Below, one piece after another: positions 1 to 6,503 of a stretch of 64,000 nucleotides of DNA. A program made the position numbers and the translations under genes. Each line of letters starts with the position of its first letter. Positions within the stretch are counted from its first letter, which is position 1. This DNA is from Glycomyces sp. NRRL B-16210 (GTDB lineage: Bacteria; Actinomycetota; Actinomycetes; Mycobacteriales; Micromonosporaceae), in the NCBI RefSeq assembly GCF_000719515.1, contig NZ_JOGR01000010.1, positions 372,001 through 436,000 of the forward strand. Reading direction: 5' to 3'. The notes below the pieces were generated by a model that ran no database searches, was not told the DNA's origin, and saw only the letters and a list, made by a program, of their open reading frames with translations.

Positions 1-1016
1 TGGGTTCGGTGACGTACGTGCTCGTGGCGGTGGTCGGCGGCTTGCAGGTGGCGGCCGCGGTGCTGTCCTTCGGGCAGATCCAGGCGTTCATCCAGTACAC
101 CGGGCAGTTCTCGAACCCGTTGAACATGCTGGCGGCGCTGTTCGGCCAGGTCCAGTCGGCGGTGGCCTCGGGCGAGCGGGTCTTCGAGTTCCTCGACGCC
201 GAGGAGCAGTCGCCGGAGCCGGCGGTGGTCGACGCCGCGCTGGCGGCGGTGGACGGCCGGGTGGCGTTCGAGGACGTCTCGTTCCGGTACCTGGAGGACG
301 AGCCGCTGATCGAGCACCTGTGGCTGGCGGCGGAGGCGGGCCAGACGGTGGCGATCGTGGGGCCCACGGGGGCGGGGAAGACGACGCTGGTGAACCTGCT
401 CATGCGCTTCTACGATCTGGACGCGGGCCGGATCACCGTGGACGGCGTCGACGTGTCCACGGTGGAGCGGGAGCGGCTGCGGCGCAGGATCGGCATGGTC
501 TTGCAGGACACGTGGCTGTTCGACGGCACGATCGCGGAGAACATCGCGTACGGCAGGCCGGAGGCGACCCGCGAGGAGGTGGTGGCGGCCGCGTCGGCGG
601 CGCACGCCGACCACTTCATCCGGACGCTGCCGGAGGGCTACGACACGGTGGTGGGCGCCGAGGAGGGCAGTCTGAGCGCCGGGGAGCGCCAGTTGGTGAC
701 GATCGCTCGGGCGTTCCTGATCGATCCGTCGATCCTGATCCTGGACGAGGCGACGAGTTCGGTGGACACCCGCACCGAGATGCTCGTGCAGCAGGGGATG
801 GTCGCGTTGCGGCAGGGGCGCACGAGTTTCGTGATCGCCCACCGGTTGTCGACGATCCGGGACGCGGACGTGATCGTGGTGATGGAGCACGGCCGCGTGG
901 TCGAGCAGGGGGCCCATGAAGCGCTGCTGACCTCGGGCGGGGCGTACGCGCGCCTGTACGAGGCGCAGTTCGCGCAGCCGGCGGTCGAGGAGGAGGAGCC
1001 GGCGGGCCGTCCTTGA
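1..1016 (+). CDS. ABC exporter, membrane-ATPase half-transporter (5' truncated)
   Basis: This is the C-terminal part of an ABC exporter subunit; the start lies upstream of the window and the reading frame is open from position 3. The first ~60 residues are the last transmembrane helices of an ABC membrane domain. A complete nucleotide-binding domain follows, with Walker A GPTGAGKTT, Q-loop, signature LSAGERQ, Walker B ILILDEATSSVD and switch histidine in IAHRLSTIRD. The ATPase matches the MsbA/multidrug-lipid exporter type, which usually works as a homodimer or as a heterodimer with a neighbouring half-transporter. No partner is visible because it would lie upstream. The substrate cannot be told from this fragment. 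Confidence 0.93.
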   Translation, partial: GSVTYVLVAVVGGLQVAAAVLSFGQIQAFIQYTGQFSNPLNMLAALFGQVQSAVASGERVFEFLDAEEQSPEPAVVDAALAAVDGRVAFEDVSFRYLEDEPLIEHLWLAAEAGQTVAIVGPTGAGKTTLVNLLMRFYDLDAGRITVDGVDVSTVERERLRRRIGMVLQDTWLFDGTIAENIAYGRPEATREEVVAAASAAHADHFIRTLPEGYDTVVGAEEGSLSAGERQLVTIARAFLIDPSILILDEATSSVDTRTEMLVQQGMVALRQGRTSFVIAHRLSTIRDADVIVVMEHGRVVEQGAHEALLTSGGAYARLYEAQFAQPAVEEEEPAGRP

Positions 1017-1114
1017 CCGATCGCCGCGTCGCCGCGGGGAATGCGGTGTCTCAAAAGGGGTTCCGGTGTCTCGGGCTGCACGGCCCGGGGCGCCGGGACC
1101 ATGTTCGCCGAGGC

Positions 1115-1271
1115 GGCGGCGATCGGTCGCCGAGACTGCGGTGATCCGGCGGCGATCGGTCGGCACCGCGCCATGAGGCCAGTGCGGCCGGTCTCGTCGG
1201 CACCGCGGCACGGAGCCGGAAAGTGCGGCCGGTCTCGCCGCCGCATCATGGTGCCGATGCGGCCGGTCTCG
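1115..1271. repeat. Degenerate ~35-bp intergenic repeat, five units
   Basis: The gap between the ABC gene and the convergent MBL gene holds five short related units. GGCGGCGATCGGTCG occurs at 1115 and 1148, and TGCGGCCGGTCTCG at 1183, 1224 and 1258, so spacing is 33, 35, 41 and 34 bp. The two motifs share a GCGG-CGGTC core. No ORF with coding character lies here. The role is unknown; it may be a slipped minisatellite. Confidence 0.55.
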
Positions 1272-1287
1272 TCTGCGGCGGTTCGGG

Positions 1288-1908
1288 TCAGATCGTGAGG
1301 GCCTGTCCGTCGGGGAGGCGCCGGTAGGCCCCTCGGAAGAGGTGTTCGAGCCTTCGGTCGACCGTCGCGAGGCCGATGTCGCTGAGGGAGGCGTCGTGGA
1401 TGGGGATCACGGCGGGGGCGTCGACGGCGCGGAGGTAGTCGACGACTTCGGCGATCTTCGACCAGGGCGCGGCCACCGGCGCGAGCAGGAGCCGGATCGG
1501 GAAGTCCGGCACGGTGAAGGCGTCGCCGGGGTGGAACACGCCGTCGACGAGGTAGCCGACGTTGGGGACGCGCGGGAGGTCGGGGAGGACGACCGCGTGG
1601 TGTCTGCCGAGGACCTTGACCTCGGTGCCGGCTTCGGGGACGGCGTCGCCTTCGCTCACGACCGAGACCGGGAGGTCCATGAGGGTCTCGGCGACCGCGG
1701 TGGGACCGTAGAGGCGGGTGCCGGGCCGGTCGTTGAGGAGCCGGCGCAGTTCGGCCTCGTTGCAGTGGTCGGCGTGCTGGTGGGTGATGAACACGGCGTC
1801 GACGCCGTCGAGGGCCGCCGGGTCGGAGTAGACCCCGGGGTCGATCGCGAGGGAGCCTTGGTCGGTGTCGAGGCGGACGCAGGCGTGCCCGAATCTGGTC
1901 AGTCGCAT
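1288..1908 (-). CDS. MBL-fold metal-dependent hydrolase (UlaG/YtxJ-like)
   Basis: A 206-residue metallo-beta-lactamase-fold protein. The N-terminus reads RLTRFGHACVRL, and the family metal-binding motif HQHADHC follows near residue 42. Further metal ligands are likely the histidines at HPGDAFTV and IPIHD. The shape matches the short cytoplasmic L-ascorbate-6-phosphate-lactonase-like group (Lactamase_B_2/3). These are often annotated as Zn-dependent hydrolases of unknown substrate, and I cannot assign one. The ATG at 1908 is preceded by TACGGT six bases upstream, so it could be leaderless, although GGTGAG could also act as a weak ribosome site. It converges on the ABC gene. Confidence 0.88.
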   Translation of the reverse strand: MRLTRFGHACVRLDTDQGSLAIDPGVYSDPAALDGVDAVFITHQHADHCNEAELRRLLNDRPGTRLYGPTAVAETLMDLPVSVVSEGDAVPEAGTEVKVLGRHHAVVLPDLPRVPNVGYLVDGVFHPGDAFTVPDFPIRLLLAPVAAPWSKIAEVVDYLRAVDAPAVIPIHDASLSDIGLATVDRRLEHLFRGAYRRLPDGQALTI

Positions 1909-1984
1909 GGTCTCACCGTAGGTCGCGGTGGGGCGGCCCGCGGGCCGGTCTCCGGGAATCCCGGAGCGGTGCCGGTGGGCGGGT

Positions 1985-2782
1985 TCAGCTCAGGGCCGTG
2001 AAGGTGCCGTAGGCGACGCTGGTGGCGACGGCCGCCGCGCACGCGGTGAGGGCCAGCGCGGCCACTGCCCAGTCGGCGGGGCGCATCCGCTGGACGCGCG
2101 CGTAGGTGCGCGGGGTCTGGGAGTCGAAGCCGCGCGCGTCCATGGCGGCGGCGAGGCGTCCGGCGCGGCGGATCGCGCCGACGAGGAGGGTGAACATCGT
2201 GGAGGCGAACAGGCGGGCGCGCCGCAGCGGGTTCCAGCCGCCTTCGAGGCCGCGGGCGCGGCGGGCGGTGGTGATCTGGCGCCATTCGGCGGCGAGGAGC
2301 GGCAGGAGCCGGAGTGCGGCGAGCGAGCCGAGGGTGAACCGCGGCGGGGCCTTGAGCTGCTGTGTGAGGGCGTCGGCGAGGTCGGTCGGGTCGGTGGTGG
2401 CGAAGACGAGCACTCCGGCGGTGGCGGCGACGAGGACGCGCAGGCCGATCGCGACGCCGCCGACGAGGGCGTCCTCGCTGATGGTCAAGGGCCCCAGGGT
2501 GATCAGGATGCGGCCGGTCTGCTCGGCGGCGAAGATCGCGTTGACGATGACGACGGTGCCGGCGGCGAGCCACAGCCATCGGAGCCGGTGCGCGAGGGCG
2601 CCGATCCTGATGCCGGTGAACGGGAGCGTGACGACGAGCATCGCGAGCAGGAGGAGGGGCGTGAGCCAGTCGGCGGCGACGAGCGCGGTGATGGTGACGG
2701 CGGCGACGGCGAACACCTTCGCGACGGGGTTGACGCGGGCGATCGGCGAGTGCGGCGCGCAGATGGGAACGAGTGTCAGCAC
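1985..2782 (-). CDS. ykoC: ECF transporter T component (YkoC/EcfT/CbiQ family)
   Basis: A 265-residue integral membrane protein of the EcfT/CbiQ family, the scaffold that couples the two ATPases to the substrate-binding S component. Several hydrophobic helices are visible. The family coupling motifs AxRARG (TARRARGLEGG) and a second one, MDARGFD, sit in the C-terminal half and contact the ATPases. I chose the GTG at 2782 because GGGAGG lies six bases upstream and the protein then begins just before the conserved PIARVNPVAK segment. A longer ATG-led frame to 3031 runs into intergenic repeats. It belongs with ykoE and ykoD upstream, but a 613-bp repeat-filled gap separates it from ykoD. Confidence 0.87.
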   Translation of the reverse strand: MLTLVPICAPHSPIARVNPVAKVFAVAAVTITALVAADWLTPLLLLAMLVVTLPFTGIRIGALAHRLRWLWLAAGTVVIVNAIFAAEQTGRILITLGPLTISEDALVGGVAIGLRVLVAATAGVLVFATTDPTDLADALTQQLKAPPRFTLGSLAALRLLPLLAAEWRQITTARRARGLEGGWNPLRRARLFASTMFTLLVGAIRRAGRLAAAMDARGFDSQTPRTYARVQRMRPADWAVAALALTACAAAVATSVAYGTFTALS

Positions 2783-2951
2783 GCGGGCCTCCCAGAGCGG
2801 GCGCACGCCGCCGCGACACCGACGAGGGCACGGCGGCCGGTCGGGCTCGGGAATGCCGCATGGTTCGTCCTCGCGCCGGTCGGAGTCGTGCACCCGCGCA
2901 GCGCGGTCGGGATCGGAACCGGGGCCGGGGCCGCGATCGGACCGACGGCCC

Positions 2952-3362
2952 GGCCACGGTGGTGGCGACGGTTCGGGAAGCGCGATGCCACGGGCCGGAA
3001 GGCACCCGGCGAAGCGGTCCGGGCCGCCCACCTCCTAGCCTGCTGGACCGCGAACACAGGGATACCCCCATGCAGAGCCCGGCACCGGTAGTGACCGCCG
3101 TTCGGGAGGCGCAACACCACGGGCCCGAACGCATCCGGCGAAGCAGTCCGGGCCGCCCACCTCCGAGACCGCTGAGCCACGGGCGCAGGGCTACCCCCAT
3201 GCAGGACCCAGCACCGGTAGTGACCGCCGTTCGGGAGGCGCAACACCACGGGCCCGAAGACACCCGTCAAAGCGGACCGGGCCGCCCACCTCCGAGACCG
3301 CTGAGTCTCCGGCGCAGGGCTACCCCCATGCGGGACCCGGCCACGGTGGTGACCGGGGTGCG
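2952..3362. repeat. 129-bp tandem direct repeats (three copies plus a partial fourth)
   Basis: Equivalent positions recur at 2952, 3081, 3210 and 3339, an exact 129-bp period. Copies two and three are close to identical over most of their length; the first is more diverged and the fourth breaks off after about 25 bp. No indels separate the copies. The array fills most of the 2783-3395 gap between ykoD and ykoC. Because 129 is 43 codons, several frames stay open across it, including one that starts at an ATG overlapping the ykoD stop (ATGA at 3399-3396). Differences between copies are mostly non-synonymous in that frame, so I treat the array as non-coding. Function is unknown. Confidence 0.85.
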
Positions 3363-3395
3363 GCGGGGGCGCGATCAGGGTGGCGAAGGTCGGGC

Positions 3396-4835
3396 TCATC
3401 GGCGCACCTCTTCGGTGATGCGGCCTTCGCCGAGGATGAGTTCGCGTCCGGCGAGGGCGGCGGCGAAGTCGCGGTCGTGCGTGACCGCGAGGAGCGCGGT
3501 GCCTTCGTCGCGGATGTCGGCGGTGAGGTCGACGAGTTCGCCCCAGGTGCGCCGGTCCTGGCCGAAGGTGGGCTCGTCGAGCAGCAGCACGCCCGGTGCG
3601 GCCGCGAGGGCGCCGGCCACCGAGAGCCGCCGGGCCTCGCCGCCCGAAAGCGTGTGGGGGTTGGCGAGGGCCAAGGGCGCCAGGCGGAGTCGTTCGAGGA
3701 GTTCGTCCACGCGGGCGTCGGTGCGGTCCTTCGACCAGCCGGCCTGCCGCGGCCCGAAGGCGAGCTCGTCGCGGACGGTGGCGGTCACGAACTGGTGCTC
3801 GGGGTCTTGGAAGACGGTGCCGACGCGGGTGGCGAGCCGCCTCGCCGGGAGCCGGTGCAGCGGCCGGGTCTCGCCGGGGACGGTCGCCTGTCCCCTGGTC
3901 GGGCGGGCGAGGCCGCCCGCGAGGAGGGCGAGCGTGGATTTGCCGGAGCCGTTCGGTCCGGTGATCGCGAGGAGTTCGCCTTCGCGCGCTTCGAAGGAGA
4001 CGCCGTCGAGGGCGGGCCGCTCGGTCCCGGGGTAGGCCAGCGCGAGGTCTTCGCCGCGCAGGGCCGTCGGTCCGGCGGTGCGGGCCGCTCGGACCGGCAG
4101 GGGCAGGTCGGGGACCCAGACGCCTTGGGCGGCGAGGGCTTCGCCGTGTTCGGCGAGGACCGCGGCGGCGGGTCCGTCGGCGATGGGGGCGCCGCCGGGG
4201 CCGAGGGCAACGACCCGGTCGACGAGGTCGAGGATGTCGGCGACGCGGTGCTCGACGACGATCATGGTCGCCTCGGTGTCGGCGAGGGTGTTCCGGAGCG
4301 CCTCGCGGACGCTCCGGGCGCCTTCGGGGTCGAGGTTCGCGGTGGGTTCGTCGAGGAGGATCAGGTCGGGGCGACGGGCGAGGACGCCGGCGAGGGCGAG
4401 CCGCTGCTGCTCGCCGCCGGAGAGGGCGTGCGTGTCGCGTTCGGGTCCGTAGGGGAAGCCGACGGCGTCGAGGGCGCGGTGGACCTCGGTCCAGATGCGG
4501 TCCGGGGGGAGGGCCTGGTTCTCGAGTCCGAATGCGACGTCGTCGCCGCTGCGGGCCATGATGAGTTGCGTTTCGGGGTCCTGGAAGAGGATGCCCACGC
4601 GTTCGCGCTGGTCGGCGACGGGCTTGCCGTCGAGGAGGACCTCGCCGTCCTGCTCGCCGGAGTCGCCGGTGAGGAGCCCGGCGAGCGCGGCGAGCAGGGT
4701 GGACTTGCCCGACCCGGAGGGGCCGAGCAGGAGCACCCGCTCGCCGGGCTCGACGCGCAGGTCGACGTCCGCGACGGCTTTGGCGCGGCGTCCGGCGTGG
4801 CGCCAGGCGAAGCCGCGGAATTCGACCGAGATCAC
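3396..4835 (-). CDS. ykoD: ECF transporter ATPase, two fused ABC domains (YkoD type)
   Basis: A 479-residue protein with two complete ATP-binding cassettes in one chain, the energising component of an ECF vitamin transporter. Cassette 1 has Walker A GPSGSGKST (about residues 38-46), signature LSGGEQQR and Walker B LILLDEPT. Cassette 2 has GPNGSGKST, LSGGEARR and VLLLDEPTFGQD. EcfA1 and EcfA2 are usually separate genes, and the fused form is typical of YkoD. Start is GTG at 4835, seven bases after the ykoE stop, with little ribosome-site sequence, so translational coupling is likely. The stop overlaps an ATG with a good GAGGTG site that now leads into the repeat array. Confidence 0.93.
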   Translation of the reverse strand: MISVEFRGFAWRHAGRRAKAVADVDLRVEPGERVLLLGPSGSGKSTLLAALAGLLTGDSGEQDGEVLLDGKPVADQRERVGILFQDPETQLIMARSGDDVAFGLENQALPPDRIWTEVHRALDAVGFPYGPERDTHALSGGEQQRLALAGVLARRPDLILLDEPTANLDPEGARSVREALRNTLADTEATMIVVEHRVADILDLVDRVVALGPGGAPIADGPAAAVLAEHGEALAAQGVWVPDLPLPVRAARTAGPTALRGEDLALAYPGTERPALDGVSFEAREGELLAITGPNGSGKSTLALLAGGLARPTRGQATVPGETRPLHRLPARRLATRVGTVFQDPEHQFVTATVRDELAFGPRQAGWSKDRTDARVDELLERLRLAPLALANPHTLSGGEARRLSVAGALAAAPGVLLLDEPTFGQDRRTWGELVDLTADIRDEGTALLAVTHDRDFAAALAGRELILGEGRITEEVRR

Positions 4836-4842
4836 GGCGGGG

Positions 4843-5445
4843 TCAGATCCGGGCCCGTTCGCGGCCGGCGGGGAACCGGTCGAGTACGCCGGTGGGGAGC
4901 ATGGCCTTGACGAGGGCCTGGGATCCGAGTCCGGCGACGAGCGCGCCGGAGAGCATGGCGAGCACGAAGTAGGGGATCTGGAACTCCCACAGGCCGGTGG
5001 CCGCGTAGTAGTTGCGGATGTCGAAGGTGGCCAGGGCGACCGCGGAGAGCGCGCCGCCGAGGAGGGCGACGGCGGTGTTGTAGCGGCGGTAGCGGGTGGA
5101 GGCGAACGCGAGTTCGCCGCCGAGGCCTTGGAGGAGGCCTTGGAGGATGACCGCGGCGCCCCAGTAGGCGCCGAGGAGGGCCGAGACGGTGGCGGCGAGG
5201 CCTTCGGTGAACAGGCCGGCGCCGGCGCGGCGGACGATGAGCGGGGCGAGGACGGCGGGGATGAGCCACACGCCGTTGATGATCGACTTCAGGGGCGGGT
5301 AGAAGGCGAGGACGGGTTCGAGGCCGGTCCAGACGAATCCCCAGGCCCAGAAGACGACGCCGAAGGCGACGGCGAGGACGGCGCAGGTGAGGATGTCGAC
5401 GGTGCGCCAGCGGGCTGGGGCGAGGGCGTTGCTGTCGGCGGGCAT
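4843..5445 (-). CDS. ykoE: ECF transporter S component, thiamine/HMP type (YkoE)
   Basis: A 200-residue membrane protein of the YkoE family, the substrate-binding subunit of a thiamine-precursor (hydroxymethylpyrimidine) ECF transporter. About six hydrophobic helices are visible. Family-like signatures include WAWGFVW near residue 33, the loop PPLKSIINGVWLIPA and LQGLGGELAF. The ATG at 5445 has GAAAGG seven bases upstream. A TPP riboswitch lies directly upstream at 5493-5582, which supports a thiamine-pathway substrate. It is followed at once by ykoD. Substrate choice between thiamine and HMP rests on the family and the riboswitch, not on binding residues I can verify. Confidence 0.9.
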   Translation of the reverse strand: MPADSNALAPARWRTVDILTCAVLAVAFGVVFWAWGFVWTGLEPVLAFYPPLKSIINGVWLIPAVLAPLIVRRAGAGLFTEGLAATVSALLGAYWGAAVILQGLLQGLGGELAFASTRYRRYNTAVALLGGALSAVALATFDIRNYYAATGLWEFQIPYFVLAMLSGALVAGLGSQALVKAMLPTGVLDRFPAGRERARI

Positions 5446-5492
5446 GGGCTTGCCTTTCGGAGTCTGCGGACAAGGCGCGACAGCGGCGACGA

Positions 5493-5582
5493 CGACTTCC
5501 TACGCCGGTATGACCCGGATCAGGTGCGAGGGTCTGCGGTCGGTTCCGCACTCTCAGCCAATCGGCTCCCCTGTCGGCTTCG
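5493..5582 (-). promoter_or_regulatory. TPP riboswitch (thi box) controlling ykoEDC
   Basis: Read on the minus strand this segment contains the hallmark TPP aptamer elements in order: GGCTGAGAGTG (pyrimidine-sensor arm), ACCCTCGCACCTGATC (J2/4 and P4 region) and CGGGTCATACCGGCGTAGGAAG (P5 and closing P1 strand). Ligand binding normally represses thiamine uptake and synthesis genes. Here the aptamer ends about 50 bases before the ykoE start. The short spacer contains the GAAAGG ribosome site, which fits translational control as is usual in GC-rich actinobacteria. I did not see a separate terminator hairpin. Confidence 0.95.
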
Positions 5583-5682
5583 ACGTTAACACCAAGTGGT
5601 GCGGTCGTAGCGGGTGCGCGGGTCGGGGGTGACGCGCGGGATGGGGCGCGGCGGCGGGGCGGGCGCGCCGTAGATTGCTCGG

Positions 5683-6060
5683 ATGACGACTGAACGGGAA
5701 TGGGAGCTGGTGCGCCGGGTCGTGGAGGCGCTGCCGGAGGGCACCTGGACTTCGTACGGGGATCTGGCCGAGCTGATCGGGACCGGGCCGAGGCAGGTCG
5801 GGGCGTACATGCGGGACGGGGACGTCGGGCGGGCGTACCGGGTGCTGACGGCGGGCGGTACGGTGTCGGAGGGTTTCCGCTGGTCGGACGGCCGCACCGG
5901 CAAGGATGTGCCGGACCTGCTGCGCGAGGACGGCGTGAAGGTGAACGCGAGGGGCAGGGCCGACCGGTCCCAGCGCATGTCGGTCTACGACCTGAAGCTC
6001 CTGGCGGCCGAACTCGAAGCGGATGACCCGTCACCATCCGACGATGATTTCAGTATTTAA
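5683..6060 (+). CDS. Alkyltransferase-like DNA-binding protein (MGMT-domain, Cys-less)
   Basis: A 125-residue protein carrying the DNA-binding half of O6-alkylguanine-DNA alkyltransferase: VRRVVEALPEGTWTSYGDLAELIGTG, followed by the arginine-finger helix GPRQVGAYMR. The reactive PCHRV motif of true MGMT is absent; the aligned place reads RAYRVLTAGG. It therefore resembles alkyltransferase-like proteins that flag alkylated bases for nucleotide excision repair. The C-terminus adds about 30 mostly charged residues. The start at 5683 has no ribosome site, but TAGATT lies six bases upstream, pointing to a leaderless transcript. It is divergent from the ykoE riboswitch. Confidence 0.8.
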   Translation: MTTEREWELVRRVVEALPEGTWTSYGDLAELIGTGPRQVGAYMRDGDVGRAYRVLTAGGTVSEGFRWSDGRTGKDVPDLLREDGVKVNARGRADRSQRMSVYDLKLLAAELEADDPSPSDDDFSI

Positions 6061-6263
6061 CCCGCAAAATCATGATATTTCCGGTCTAAGGGACCCCTGG
6101 CGTAAAAGTACACGTGTGGTGTGACATCGTCCCTTCGAACAGAACGCGAATGCGATTCGTGCGGACGGCGAACGCGCGGCGGGCGGCGGGCGGTCCGAAA
6201 AACGCGCGGCGGCGTTCTGCGGGGAACGCGGCGAAGGGTCGGGGCCATTCGTCTGCGGCGATG

Positions 6264-6458
6264 CTTCGCGGTCGCGAATCGAGAGCGACTCCGGCACGAC
6301 CGGAGTGCGCGCGGTTCCGAGTGCAGGGGGGTCTCCCGGATCCGCGGGTTGAGTGCGGTCGGCGGATCTTCGCGGTCGCGACTCGGGCGCGACCGGCGTG
6401 CACTCGGCTCCGAGTGCGCAGGTCTCCCGAATCGGCGGATTCAGCGCGGTCGGTGGTG
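6264..6458. repeat. Degenerate ~104-bp direct repeat upstream of the RecQ gene
   Basis: The 443-bp gap 6061-6503 has an AT-richer start and then two related blocks. CTTCGCGGTCGCGA occurs at 6264 and again at 6368. Each block then continues with a TCCGAGTGC element, GGTCTCCCG and GCGCGGTCG/GTGCGGTCG. The copies have accumulated many substitutions and short length differences. Several frames are open across the region purely from GC content; none resembles a protein. The role is unknown. Confidence 0.6.
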
Positions 6459-6503
6459 CGGGGCGGGCCGGTCGCGTCGTAGTGATGGGGTACAACGGTC
6501 GGT

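Noticed and set aside
2776..3399. A 207-residue minus-strand ORF with three 43-residue repeats starting at the ykoD stop
   Set aside because: It has a tempting ATGA start and ribosome site, but other frames are equally open, the copies differ mainly by amino-acid changes, and composition is unlike protein. Kept only as a question in the repeat finding.
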